DNA of 10,126 nt, taken from assembly GCA_946410535.1 (NCBI GenBank), contig CAMKAR010000052.1:1-10126 (forward strand), given 5' to 3'. The position numbers were made by a program, and so were the translations under genes. Numbering within the stretch: position 1 is the first letter of the stretch; each line of letters starts with the position of its first letter. Source of the stretch: an uncultured Bacteroidales bacterium (GTDB taxonomy: Bacteria > Bacteroidota > Bacteroidia > Bacteroidales > F082). Of this stretch, positions 1 to 6,592 are shown piece after piece. A model generated the notes under the pieces. That model did no database searches and was not told the DNA's origin. It saw only the letters and a list, made by a program, of their open reading frames with translations.

Positions 1-93
1 TCGAGCCTCTTTCTTGTTGCATCCCTCCAAGGCGAGGAGTCCGATGACGAAAAGCGCCGTCAAGGCGATGATGGTTGTGATTGATTTGTTCAT
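1..93 (-). CDS. Lipoprotein, N-terminal fragment (runs off window)
   Basis: Only the first 31 codons are inside the window; the gene continues past position 1. The visible protein begins MNKSITT, followed by a hydrophobic stretch (about residues 8-22) and a lipobox-like LEGC with Cys25 and then NKKEA. This is the pattern of a signal peptidase II lipoprotein signal. It starts 33 bp after the stop of the T9SS protein on the same strand, so the two could be cotranscribed. The frame is too short for the six-frame minimum but has a clean ATG and no stop. The mature protein, and hence the function, cannot be seen. Confidence 0.7.
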   Translation of the reverse strand, partial: MNKSITTIIALTALFVIGLLALEGCNKKEAR

Positions 94-126
94 GATGTTT
101 TGATTTTAATTGTAATATACAGTATT

Positions 127-1788
127 TCAGTTTTTTACGATTTTCCGTATGAAACGCTCCTTGTTTTCCGTGATGATGGAAACGAAGTAAACGCCTTGCT
201 TCAAGTTGCTGATGTTGATTTCGTTTGTGCCCTGCACGGTCTTCACCAATTGGCCAAGGACATTGTAAACCTTCACTTCGGCAACTCCCAAACCGCCTAT
301 CGTTACTGTTCCGTTTGTTGGATTAGGATAAACCAATATTGCTTCATCAAGTGGCCTTGGCCATTCCGGCACTTGCAAAGTCGTGTAATCCACTGTGTCA
401 GTAACATGAAGCACCCAATAGTTACTATAGGAGTTCATTAAATAGGCTGTGTCGTTTGTACAATCGTAGTCGCCGCAAGGCATTTCGCCTCCCGAACTGT
501 CAGCCTGTCCGAGGATAGTGTATTCTCTATCATTATGCTTGATAACATCTTCTATATACTCATGAGATTCCGTTTGTGTACCTATGGCTCTTTCCCAAAG
601 CAGGTTGCCGTTGCTGTCGGTGCGGAAAACCCACAACTTGTTTCCAATTTCAAGATTCCAAGCAGGCTTCAAATTGTTCGCACTTTGGGGATCACCGTCT
701 AATGACATGGTGGTTCCAAAAACAGTAAAGCCTCCATCCTCAGTCAAGAAGACCTTGACAATCTGTTCGTCTTTCGTGCCGCCATAGCACTTGCTCCATA
801 GCACATTGCCATCCAAATCCGTACGCAGCAGCCAAATGTCGGAAGTCAAAGGCATGTGAGGTTGTCCATACCAATGCCCAGGATGATACCCTGCGCCTTG
901 AAGGTCACCGTCCAATGACGAAGAATGCCCTCCAAACAAATAACCATCGGGTAGTTCTATGACATTGGAAAATGAATCATTCTTGTTCCCTCCATAGCAA
1001 CGGTTCCATTCCACTTCACCATTGGCATTCATCTTAACCAATATACCATCGACATATCCGCCAGAATGAACACAACTCTCTATGCTACCGCTTACGAATT
1101 GGTTATCTGCATCACAAACAATATATAATCCTCCATCTTTAGCGGTAGCAATAGTGGCATCGCCTTCGCTTCCATCGGTTCCTATGGTTGTTTCCCACTC
1201 CAGATTACCGTTTTTGTCCAATTTTACAACCCAAATATCCGAACTGCCATAATACTGGCTAACATCGCCACATGCCCATTCTCCATGTATTGCAGTGCAA
1301 ACAACGCCTCCGTCATTGGTGGCAACCCCACTCAATGAATAAGGGAAAAAGTGGTCTTCACAGCCCAAAAGGCGTTCCCAAATGACATTCAGTTCGCCAT
1401 CTCCTCGCATAATTGCTAGTCCTGCATTTCCTGTCGCTGGAAAACCTTTTTTCCCAAAATAGTAGTATTCATTATCATTGTCCTTTGCATTAAAAATGCC
1501 ATGATACCGGCAGTCTTGGTTACAATCTTGGTTAACGATATTCAGATTCTCGTCAATCCTAATTGTCCACGTCCCTTTAATGCCTTGCGTACCGCATGAA
1601 ATCATGCCACTTCCCAAATCAGACCATCCCTCAATAATGAAACCATCGTTTGTTGAGGCAAATCCAGCTGGTTCATCAATTCCCAATCCTCCATAGCATT
1701 GTTGCCAATCAATGCGAAGTTGGGCTTTCATTGTGCCTCCAGCTATCAGCAGGAGCGCAAGCAGGGTGTAAATTCTTGTTGCTTTCAT
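127..1788 (-). CDS. Secreted beta-propeller-like protein with T9SS type A sorting domain
   Basis: A 553-aa protein counted from the ATG at 1788. Residues 1-23 form a signal peptide ending MKAQ, probably cleaved before Q. The body holds about six repeats spaced roughly 60-110 residues, each with W..CYGG or W..xIG followed by D/GG.....G; the Trp residues are near 28, 137, 198, 261, 331 and 398. Repeats of this kind usually fold as propeller blades. The last 69 residues (485-553) are a type A T9SS tail: VYPNPTNG, then VKVYNVLGQLV, then LKQGVYFVSI, ending in a basic KIVKN. The family is exported to the periplasm, crosses the outer membrane by the type IX system and is anchored or released after tail cleavage. 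The ligand or activity is not visible. The frame is open up to 1854, but the upstream codons look non-coding except for an MNMNMN run from the hexamer repeat. The last in-frame ATG is chosen because it gives a normal signal peptide. Confidence 0.85.
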   Translation of the reverse strand: MKATRIYTLLALLLIAGGTMKAQLRIDWQQCYGGLGIDEPAGFASTNDGFIIEGWSDLGSGMISCGTQGIKGTWTIRIDENLNIVNQDCNQDCRYHGIFNAKDNDNEYYYFGKKGFPATGNAGLAIMRGDGELNVIWERLLGCEDHFFPYSLSGVATNDGGVVCTAIHGEWACGDVSQYYGSSDIWVVKLDKNGNLEWETTIGTDGSEGDATIATAKDGGLYIVCDADNQFVSGSIESCVHSGGYVDGILVKMNANGEVEWNRCYGGNKNDSFSNVIELPDGYLFGGHSSSLDGDLQGAGYHPGHWYGQPHMPLTSDIWLLRTDLDGNVLWSKCYGGTKDEQIVKVFLTEDGGFTVFGTTMSLDGDPQSANNLKPAWNLEIGNKLWVFRTDSNGNLLWERAIGTQTESHEYIEDVIKHNDREYTILGQADSSGGEMPCGDYDCTNDTAYLMNSYSNYWVLHVTDTVDYTTLQVPEWPRPLDEAILVYPNPTNGTVTIGGLGVAEVKVYNVLGQLVKTVQGTNEINISNLKQGVYFVSIITENKERFIRKIVKN

Positions 1789-1809
1789 ATTCATATTCAT
1801 ATTCATATT
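1786..1809. repeat. Hexanucleotide repeat, 4 x CATATT (AATATG on minus strand)
   Basis: Four exact tandem copies of a 6-bp unit overlap the start codon of the T9SS protein. On the minus strand each unit carries an ATG, giving four in-frame starts (1806, 1800, 1794 and 1788). Because the unit is a multiple of three, gain or loss of copies would change the number of starts and the length of a Met-Asn leader, not the frame. Confidence 0.9.
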
Positions 1810-1924
1810 AGTCTTATTTGTCCTATAAGTCTCACTTCGTAAGCACGATAACACGCATAACGAAATAACAATTGCTCCTCATCCAACGATTTTAATTACA
1901 AAGCAAACTACAAAGCATTCCAAT

Positions 1925-2668
1925 TCATTCCTGTATCGCAGTCTCCAAAAGCTTCACAAAGTAGTTTCCCTCGTTATTATACAGCTTGATTTTCATCCAA
2001 CCGTAACGGAATCTGTCGGCATCCGTAAATCTGAATCCAATGTATTTTTCCTCGTCTAACGGAAAACGGTCATAGTCATTCTTATAAACTGTGTGATAAT
2101 GAGTTTGTTTATAGGGGTCTGCCGTATAAGCGGTATAATTACTCTCTGTAGCATGCATATACAATGTGACAGATTCCGGAAAAGAGTTCTTGTTTAGTAT
2201 GAACAAATCACCGTCATTGTACGCTTGCGGAATAGATATCGTCTCTAAATGTTCCACAATATCGGCCTCATCAATCTTATGGAAAGCATAAATCTCTGTA
2301 ATGGTAACATGTGTTGTATCCCCTGTTTGCCTGTATGTTGTATCGCAATGAAGATACCTTTGTTTCTCTACCTTCTTGCAAACGATTTGCGTCAGATCAT
2401 CGTCGATGCAATGGATGGCAGACACAGACAACCCATGATCAGACACGCTAGTATAAAGCCGAATGTTGTTTTCTCCATCTCCGTTCAAATCTACAAGATA
2501 TCCCCATTGGTCAGTGAAATCTGTTGTATGTTGCATGCTTACTGTGTCGTATGGTGTCACAATCATACCCGTGTAATCACCAAAAGTGATCCCAGTGCGT
2601 TCCTTGTTGCACGACGGCATAACGCAAACCACCGCCAGTGCCAATGCGAATAATAATGTCTTTTTCAT
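1925..2668 (-). CDS. Hypothetical lipoprotein, 247 aa
   Basis: I do not recognise the family. The protein starts MKKTLLFALALAVVCVMPSC; Cys20 in MPSC fits a lipobox, so it is probably a lipid-anchored envelope protein. The mature part contains WGYLVDLNGDGENN (about residues 55-68), a phrase reminiscent of calcium-binding or dockerin-like loops but present only once. Near the C-terminus it has YIGFRFTD followed by YGWMKIKL, a pairing seen in extracellular beta-sandwich proteins of Bacteroidota. No catalytic motif is visible. The gene follows a 153-bp gap with a good -7 promoter box 29 bp before the ATG, so it probably starts its own transcript. The T9SS gene follows 136 bp downstream on the same strand. 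Confidence 0.8.
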   Translation of the reverse strand: MKKTLLFALALAVVCVMPSCNKERTGITFGDYTGMIVTPYDTVSMQHTTDFTDQWGYLVDLNGDGENNIRLYTSVSDHGLSVSAIHCIDDDLTQIVCKKVEKQRYLHCDTTYRQTGDTTHVTITEIYAFHKIDEADIVEHLETISIPQAYNDGDLFILNKNSFPESVTLYMHATESNYTAYTADPYKQTHYHTVYKNDYDRFPLDEEKYIGFRFTDADRFRYGWMKIKLYNNEGNYFVKLLETAIQE

Positions 2669-2696
2669 TTTTGTGAGTTTTTTGGATTTGTTTCTG

Positions 2697-2729
2697 CAAA
2701 ACTATAACAAAAATCCACGGAAAAAACAA
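2697..2729 (-). promoter_or_regulatory. Bacteroidota-type promoter for the 247-aa lipoprotein
   Basis: Read on the minus strand, TAGTTTTG (2704-2697) matches the -7 consensus TAnnTTTG exactly. A TTG (2729-2727) lies 22 bp upstream, near the expected -33 position. The box lies 29 bp before the ATG at 2668. Confidence 0.5.
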
Positions 2730-2812
2730 CCCCCAAGGCCAACTATAGGTTTTTCTTGGTTTGAAAAACTATAAAATATTGGAAAATAATGGATTACAAA
2801 AACAAAACTATA
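2700..2812 (-). repeat. Four TATAGTT motifs in the gap before the lipoprotein gene
   Basis: On the minus strand TATAGTT occurs at 2706-2700, 2747-2741, 2773-2767 and 2812-2806, with spacings of about 41, 26 and 39 bp. Two copies extend to TATAGTTTTG, the shape of a -7 box. The gap is AT-rich with T-runs on the minus strand. I see no clear hairpin terminator for the upstream regulator gene and no small ORF here. Confidence 0.5.
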
Positions 2813-2821
2813 GATTTTTGT

Positions 2822-4312
2822 TTAGCCCAAAAGGTCGGAAACGGGGCTTTTCCCCACTTTTTTGATGAGGTCGGAGCGGTATTTTGTCACCGTGTTTTGG
2901 CTTAGTTCCAAAATCTCGGCCTCTTCCTTGATGCGGAAACGGAGAAAGTTGAACACAAGCAAATCGCGCTCTTGCTCGGTCAGGTCAGGATAGGTGGATT
3001 TCAGTTTTTCGTAAACGTCGGGGTAGGCCTTGTTGAAGGCTTCCAAGATGCCCTTGCGCGGATGGCCGCCTTTGTCGTAAAGCGCCTTTGTCTCTTTCAC
3101 CAAATCCTCGAAAGTCTTTTCCTTCAGGGCGGCTTGGGCTTCGGTCAGCTGTTGGCTGAAGGCTTCGCGTTGCTGGTCGAAAGCCTCGCGCTGCCGTTGG
3201 TGTGCTTCGCGGAGGTTGGCTTCGGCTTGTTTGTGGCGCTTGCGGGCCACCAAAAGCACAAGCACAAGGGCCAAAATCGCCAACGCGACCAAGGAAACCA
3301 TCAATATGTTTCGTCGTACAGATTGTTGCCTTTTCAACAAGGTTTCGGCCTCCTGTTTTTTCTGTATGTAGTTGTTGAACAATTCGGTAAGTTCGGAAGT
3401 CACGGGGGCAAAGGCTTCTATCGGATGTGGATATTGCGCCAGAAGACGGGCACATTCGTTCATTTTCGTGGTATCGCCCAAGGCTCCATAAACTTCGTTC
3501 AAGTACTCTAATGCTTGGATTTTTGCAGTGGTGTTCGAAAAATCCGGATGTTGCAATCCCTCAAAGGCTCGGTTCAGATACACCAATGCCGAATCAAGCT
3601 GCTTTTCCTCTTTATGGATCCAGCCGATGGTCAGTTCAACGTCGTGACGGTCAGTCTCATCGCAATGCGGAAGCAGGGATTTTTGGTTGCGGATGACAGG
3701 CGCTGCGTCGTGATGTTGTTTGTAGTCGATGATGCCATTCCTTGAGACCGCTATCCTGAAAACAATGTCGGAAGAGTCGTTGTCGAAGCATCTTATTGCG
3801 GTGTCGTAGTAATAGCAAGCGCTGTCGAAACGCTCACTGATGTCGAATCCGTATGCTATCAAAAGCAATGTGGTCCCCAATCCCGCAGGTGAGTTGGAAT
3901 ATTTCTTGTCGATGGCCAAGGCTTGACGGTAGAAATAGGAAGACGGATCGGGCAAGAGGGAGATTGAATAATCTGTGCCCAATCCCTTGTAGGTTTTCTT
4001 GAGAAGATGGATTATTTGCTTGTCTTGCTTTGTAAGTTGTTCAACATCAAATGATTGAATGGTAGAAAAGCGTTCTTCCAAAACTTCCAATGCGCGGTAG
4101 TATTCCTTGCAGCAGGCCATGGTGCTGTCCTTATCCATATAGTCCAAGGCATTTTGATAGAGGGTATTGGCAATGTTATATATGGAATCGGCACGAAGGC
4201 TGTCGGCTGTCGAAATCACCTGCGGCGGTTCTTCTGAAGCCTGCTTTGGTTGGCCGCAGGCCGCCAACAGGATGGCGCAAATGATTGTCGCTATGATGTG
4301 TTGTGTTTTCAT
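2822..4312 (-). CDS. Transmembrane TPR regulator with C-terminal LuxR-like HTH
   Basis: A 496-aa protein with four parts. Residues 1-20 are a hydrophobic N-terminus with lipobox LAAC (Cys19). Residues about 40-300 are helical and TPR-like, with phrases such as YYYDTAIRCF and SALVYLNRAFEGL. Residues 335-357 are a single membrane helix ending in RKRHK. Residues 358-405 are a Gln- and Glu-rich coiled coil containing a repeated QREAF. The C-terminus (440-496) reads LTEQERDLL, then EILELSQNTVTKYRSDLIKKVG, a LuxR/GerE-type helix-turn-helix. Many Bacteroidota have regulators of this plan, with periplasmic TPRs that sense and a cytoplasmic HTH that binds DNA. An N-terminal lipobox as well as an internal membrane helix would tether it twice; the lipobox may instead be just part of a signal peptide. 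The start lies 17 bp after the PIN toxin stop, so shared transcription is likely. The target genes are unknown. Confidence 0.8.
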   Translation of the reverse strand: MKTQHIIATIICAILLAACGQPKQASEEPPQVISTADSLRADSIYNIANTLYQNALDYMDKDSTMACCKEYYRALEVLEERFSTIQSFDVEQLTKQDKQIIHLLKKTYKGLGTDYSISLLPDPSSYFYRQALAIDKKYSNSPAGLGTTLLLIAYGFDISERFDSACYYYDTAIRCFDNDSSDIVFRIAVSRNGIIDYKQHHDAAPVIRNQKSLLPHCDETDRHDVELTIGWIHKEEKQLDSALVYLNRAFEGLQHPDFSNTTAKIQALEYLNEVYGALGDTTKMNECARLLAQYPHPIEAFAPVTSELTELFNNYIQKKQEAETLLKRQQSVRRNILMVSLVALAILALVLVLLVARKRHKQAEANLREAHQRQREAFDQQREAFSQQLTEAQAALKEKTFEDLVKETKALYDKGGHPRKGILEAFNKAYPDVYEKLKSTYPDLTEQERDLLVFNFLRFRIKEEAEILELSQNTVTKYRSDLIKKVGKSPVSDLLG

Positions 4313-4329
4313 CGAGGCAAAATATTGAA

Positions 4330-4749
4330 CTATCGTTGATTCATCATTTTGGCGAAATCATCAAGTGAGATCACGTTGAAAGTTGGAAAACGCGAATTGG
4401 CGGCATCTTGAAAATGGTTGTCGTCGGTCACGATGTAGTCAGCCTGACAAGCAAATGCACAATCCGTAAACTTGTTGTCATCCATATCTTTGTTGATCAC
4501 ACGCAATCTGTAAAAAGGGTCTTTCTTTATTACATTTCGTGAGCGGACAATAACTCTCAAAAACAAATCTGCCGCTAAAGGAGAGGCCTTCTTGCGCAGA
4601 ATTTCCTCATATTCAAGAAGTACTTCGGTCGAAATACACATTGTATAGCCATAGTGTAAAAAAGCCTCAAACAGGAAATGGTATGGACTTCTTGCTCCCA
4701 ACATTTGCAACAAGCAGTTGGTGTCAATGACTACACGAGGCCTCACCAT
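4330..4749 (-). CDS. PIN-domain toxin (putative endoribonuclease, COG1569-like)
   Basis: A 139-aa protein with the acidic layout of a PIN domain: VIDTN with Asp9 at the N-terminus, Glu46 in LLEYEEIL, DMDDNKFTDCA with Asp91 and Asp96, and IVTDDNHF with Asp109/Asp110. These carboxylates bind the metal ions used for RNA cleavage in the family. Length and motif spacing fit the PIN toxins of type II toxin-antitoxin systems found in Bacteroidota. The gene starts 5 bp after the stop of a 74-aa gene that fits the antitoxin role, and it ends 17 bp before the TPR-HTH regulator. All four acidic positions are present, so the enzyme looks intact. The RNA target cannot be read from sequence. Confidence 0.85.
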   Translation of the reverse strand: MVRPRVVIDTNCLLQMLGARSPYHFLFEAFLHYGYTMCISTEVLLEYEEILRKKASPLAADLFLRVIVRSRNVIKKDPFYRLRVINKDMDDNKFTDCAFACQADYIVTDDNHFQDAANSRFPTFNVISLDDFAKMMNQR

Positions 4750-4754
4750 AGTGT

Positions 4755-4979
4755 TTAATTAATATAGGGTGTACGAAGGTGTTCTTCCTTCAATTGGTCA
4801 AGGGTCTCTTGGTTAAGCGTCCCATTGTCCCAAAGCCGATTCATCTCGGCCTCCAACCTGCGTGCATAGAAATTTCTGATGACATCCATCAAATCGTTTA
4901 GTTCCTGCTCGTCAGTAGCCCCTGCAAACGATTCCAATATCATCATTTGTGCCTCGTTCATTGTATTAAGCTGCAACAT
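4755..4979 (-). CDS. Small antitoxin partner of the PIN toxin
   Basis: A 74-aa acidic protein placed 5 bp upstream of the PIN gene, the usual order for a type II pair. It contains a helical stretch with ELNDLMDVIRNFYARR, then AEMNRLWDNGTL, and ends EHLRTPYIN. The LWD.G plus H.RTPY pattern matches small proteins I know to accompany COG1569-like PIN toxins in Bacteroidota; this is recollection, not a search. No DNA-binding fold is obvious. The ATG at 4979 is preceded by the purine-rich AGAGAGAAA; a second in-frame ATG at 4961 is possible. The expected role is to bind and silence the toxin, and perhaps to autoregulate. Confidence 0.7.
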   Translation of the reverse strand: MLQLNTMNEAQMMILESFAGATDEQELNDLMDVIRNFYARRLEAEMNRLWDNGTLNQETLDQLKEEHLRTPYIN

Positions 4980-5006
4980 TTTCTCTCTGTTTAACTATTC
5001 ACCCTG

Positions 5007-5014
5007 CAAAACTA
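5007..5014 (-). promoter_or_regulatory. Candidate -7 box for the toxin-antitoxin transcript
   Basis: The minus strand reads TAGTTTTG, an exact TAnnTTTG match, 27 bp before the antitoxin ATG. Its first three bases are the stop codon TAG of the GHMP kinase gene. No TTG is found at the matching -33 position, so this is a weaker call than the box at 2697. Confidence 0.35.
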
Positions 5015-6016
5015 CACATTTTTTCCTAATATAAGATCATTATACCCAAAAACAACCTCCAAATCATTTTTTTTGAAGTATTCCCTTACCCGATTTTCAT
5101 CCCATTCCGTTGCGGCAAGGATGAAATCGCCGCCCCAAGCTCCAAGCGATTTCAGCGTGCCCTCGAAATCGGGGAAGCGTTTTTGCACGGGTGTTTGCCC
5201 GATGCAGCGGGCGATGATGCGCTCGTGGCATTGCATCAGCAGGCCGAAATCGTCCAAAGTCTCGCATTTCGGCACCGCCCGACTGATTTCCGAAACGGCT
5301 TCAATATCTTTCTGTAAATCAATGGGATCTGTATTCTCCAAAAACGCCTTCACTTCCTTTGACGAGCTTTGCTTTTGGCCTTGGTAGACGAAAAAGAGGT
5401 GCTCGGCAAAAGATGGTTGGAAATATACAGGTTCAATTTTTCGGGTCGTTTCTGACTGCCGCTTTGCGCTTCCCCCTTTTAAGGGGGGCAGGGGGGATTC
5501 AAAAAATCCTTTTTCTAGGCAATCTAGACCAACCAATTGATAATAAATCGTTCCCTCCGCCGTGGCGCAAGCAATATCATAGCCCGAGCCGCAGAAAGTC
5601 AGCTTCAGCAGTTCGTAGGGGTTCACTTCGGCCCACTGGGCGAGATTGGCAATGAGCGTCGAGCTGCTGCCGAGGCCCCAGTTCGGGTCGAAGTCCAAAC
5701 GTGTGGTGAATTTCAAGTCATTTCCTTCAAAAGCATTGGGATTCAGTTGCTTGACGGCTTGCAAGATTTGGGCTAATTTTTCGGCTTTGTTTTGGTCGGT
5801 GCAATGGATGATTTCGAGGTTTTCAGGGTCTAAGGTAACAGAAAACCAATGTCCATCAGGTTTGTGGGCGTCCCATTGTAGAGACGTGCCATGGTGCGTC
5901 TCTACTGACAAGGTCTGTCCCAATTTCAGCGGCAAGGCCAAAGCCAACGCACCTCGCAGGACGAGGTATTCGCCTGTCAGGAGGAATTTTCCGTGGGAAT
6001 GGTGTTTTTGTATCAT
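5012..6016 (-). CDS. GYDIA-family GHMP kinase (mevalonate-pathway kinase candidate)
   Basis: A 334-aa kinase of the GHMP fold. The N-terminal motif is HGKFLLTGEYLVLRG (residues 8-22), closer to the GEYxVL form of phosphomevalonate kinases than to GEHxVV. The ATP-binding loop is WGLGSSST (113-120). GSGYDIA (143-149) gives the family its name. The third GHMP motif is LGAWGGDFILAA (291-302). The family is typical of Bacteroidota. With HMG-CoA reductase nearby, phosphorylation of mevalonate or phosphomevalonate is the likely reaction, but the substrate is inferred. Two palindromic repeats are translated in frame: residues 38-47 (VETHHGTSLQ) and about 171-190 (SPLPPLKGG and following). Both lie away from the catalytic motifs, so the enzyme may still work. 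It starts 165 bp after the GxxExxY gene. The TAG stop overlaps a possible promoter for the toxin-antitoxin pair. Confidence 0.85.
   Translation of the reverse strand: MIQKHHSHGKFLLTGEYLVLRGALALALPLKLGQTLSVETHHGTSLQWDAHKPDGHWFSVTLDPENLEIIHCTDQNKAEKLAQILQAVKQLNPNAFEGNDLKFTTRLDFDPNWGLGSSSTLIANLAQWAEVNPYELLKLTFCGSGYDIACATAEGTIYYQLVGLDCLEKGFFESPLPPLKGGSAKRQSETTRKIEPVYFQPSFAEHLFFVYQGQKQSSSKEVKAFLENTDPIDLQKDIEAVSEISRAVPKCETLDDFGLLMQCHERIIARCIGQTPVQKRFPDFEGTLKSLGAWGGDFILAATEWDENRVREYFKKNDLEVVFGYNDLILGKNV
5472..5509. repeat. Palindromic repeat translated inside the GHMP kinase
   Basis: CCCCCTT (5472-5478) and AAGGGGG (5481-5487) form a 7-bp stem with a 2-nt loop. A second stem follows, GGATT (5495-5499) with AATCC (5505-5509). 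On the minus strand it encodes SPLPPLKGG. I recall this peptide and palindrome as a dispersed repeat in Bacteroidota genomes. It lies between LEKG and KIEPVYF of the kinase, a position expected to be a surface loop. Confidence 0.7.
5878..5905. repeat. 28-nt palindrome (GTAGAGACG...CGTCTCTAC) inside the GHMP kinase
   Basis: GTAGAGACG (5878-5886) pairs perfectly with CGTCTCTAC (5897-5905). The middle continues with two G-T wobbles and a CCATGG core, so the full 28 nt can fold into one hairpin. It encodes VETHHGTSLQ (residues 38-47) of the kinase. Palindromes of this GTAGAGACG type are, to my knowledge, dispersed repeats in many bacterial genomes. Confidence 0.8.
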
Positions 6017-6030
6017 AGTGAAATCATTTA

Positions 6031-6130
6031 TTTCTCACGCAGAATTCGGTGAATTATGTGAAGCGCAAAGCGACGCTGTTTTTCTCACGCAGAATCTTGA
6101 GAATTTTGAGAAGTACAATGCGATACATTG
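6031..6130. repeat. 50-nt tandem duplication beginning TTTCTCACGCAGAAT
   Basis: Two adjacent units, 6031-6080 and 6081-6130, share the first 15 bases exactly and stay about 70% alike further on (both have GAATT, then GAAG). They lie between the GxxExxY gene and the GHMP kinase. The first 15 bases are also found inverted at 6631-6645. Confidence 0.8.
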
Positions 6131-6170
6131 TTAGGTATTCTCACGATTCCCATAGTTCTGCGTGAAAAAA
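6080..6170. repeat. Long imperfect palindrome (33-nt arms) downstream of GxxExxY
   Basis: Arms 6080-6112 and 6138-6170 share one axis. Of 33 positions, 26 pair by Watson-Crick and 2 by wobble, including a 10-bp block TCACGCAGAA/TTCTGCGTGA and a 6-bp block TGAGAA/TTCTCA. The apex holds a second stem, ACAATG (6115-6120) with CATTGT (6126-6131). It lies 11 bp after the GxxExxY stop and could act as a terminator or a structured end of the cassette. Confidence 0.8.
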
Positions 6171-6181
6171 TACGCGAATCA

Positions 6182-6568
6182 TCAGTACTTGTTAGCGATC
6201 CTATGTATCCCATCCATCAAATCAGCCTCATTGAAATTGATAAGTAGCCCCACTTTCTTTCCTGTAAGTTTCAAATAAGATGTAAGTTGTTTGTAATGAA
6301 CGCGGTGCAACTCTTCCACCGATTTTATTTCAATAATAAGTTGATCCTCAACCAATATGTCAATTCTCAGTCCTTCGCCAACATTGCAGCCTTTGTAAAC
6401 GATGTCAACCGAAACCTCGCTTTCAGCATATATATTGTTGAGTTCCAACTCTTTCATCAGAGCTTTCTGATAAACGCCTTCCAACAAGCCAGGGCCTAAG
6501 GTTTTATAGACTTCCATCGCACAACCTATTACTTTGTAGCTCAAACTATCATTTTTGTAATTATTCAT
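6182..6568 (-). CDS. GxxExxY protein, PD-(D/E)XK nuclease-like
   Basis: The naming motif is present as GLLEGVY, within LGPGLLEGVYQKAL. Further on, RIDILVEDQLIIEIKS supplies the Asp and Glu-x-Lys of a PD-(D/E)XK core, and HYKQLTSYLKL gives the Gln-x3-Tyr motif of RecB-like nucleases. The GxxExxY family (TIGR04256/PF13366, from memory) is common in Bacteroidota and some other phyla, and its function is not established. Counted from the ATG at 6568 it has 128 aa, a normal length. An upstream in-frame start at 6595 would overlap a -7 box, so it is less likely. The gene interrupts the presumed HMG-CoA reductase to GHMP kinase order and lies inside a set of inverted and direct repeats. The catalytic residues look intact. 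Confidence 0.85.
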   Translation of the reverse strand: MNNYKNDSLSYKVIGCAMEVYKTLGPGLLEGVYQKALMKELELNNIYAESEVSVDIVYKGCNVGEGLRIDILVEDQLIIEIKSVEELHRVHYKQLTSYLKLTGKKVGLLINFNEADLMDGIHRIANKY

Positions 6569-6592
6569 AGTATGTTGATTTATAAATATATA

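Noticed and set aside
1789..1854. N-terminal extension of the T9SS protein (22 extra residues)
   Set aside because: It would place polar residues and the Met-Asn run ahead of a normal signal peptide; the ATG at 1788 fits export.
2972..3511. Plus-strand open frame (179 aa) opposite the TPR-HTH regulator
   Set aside because: It is antisense to the HTH, coiled coil and membrane helix; its hydrophobic and Phe-rich content mirrors the complementary strand.
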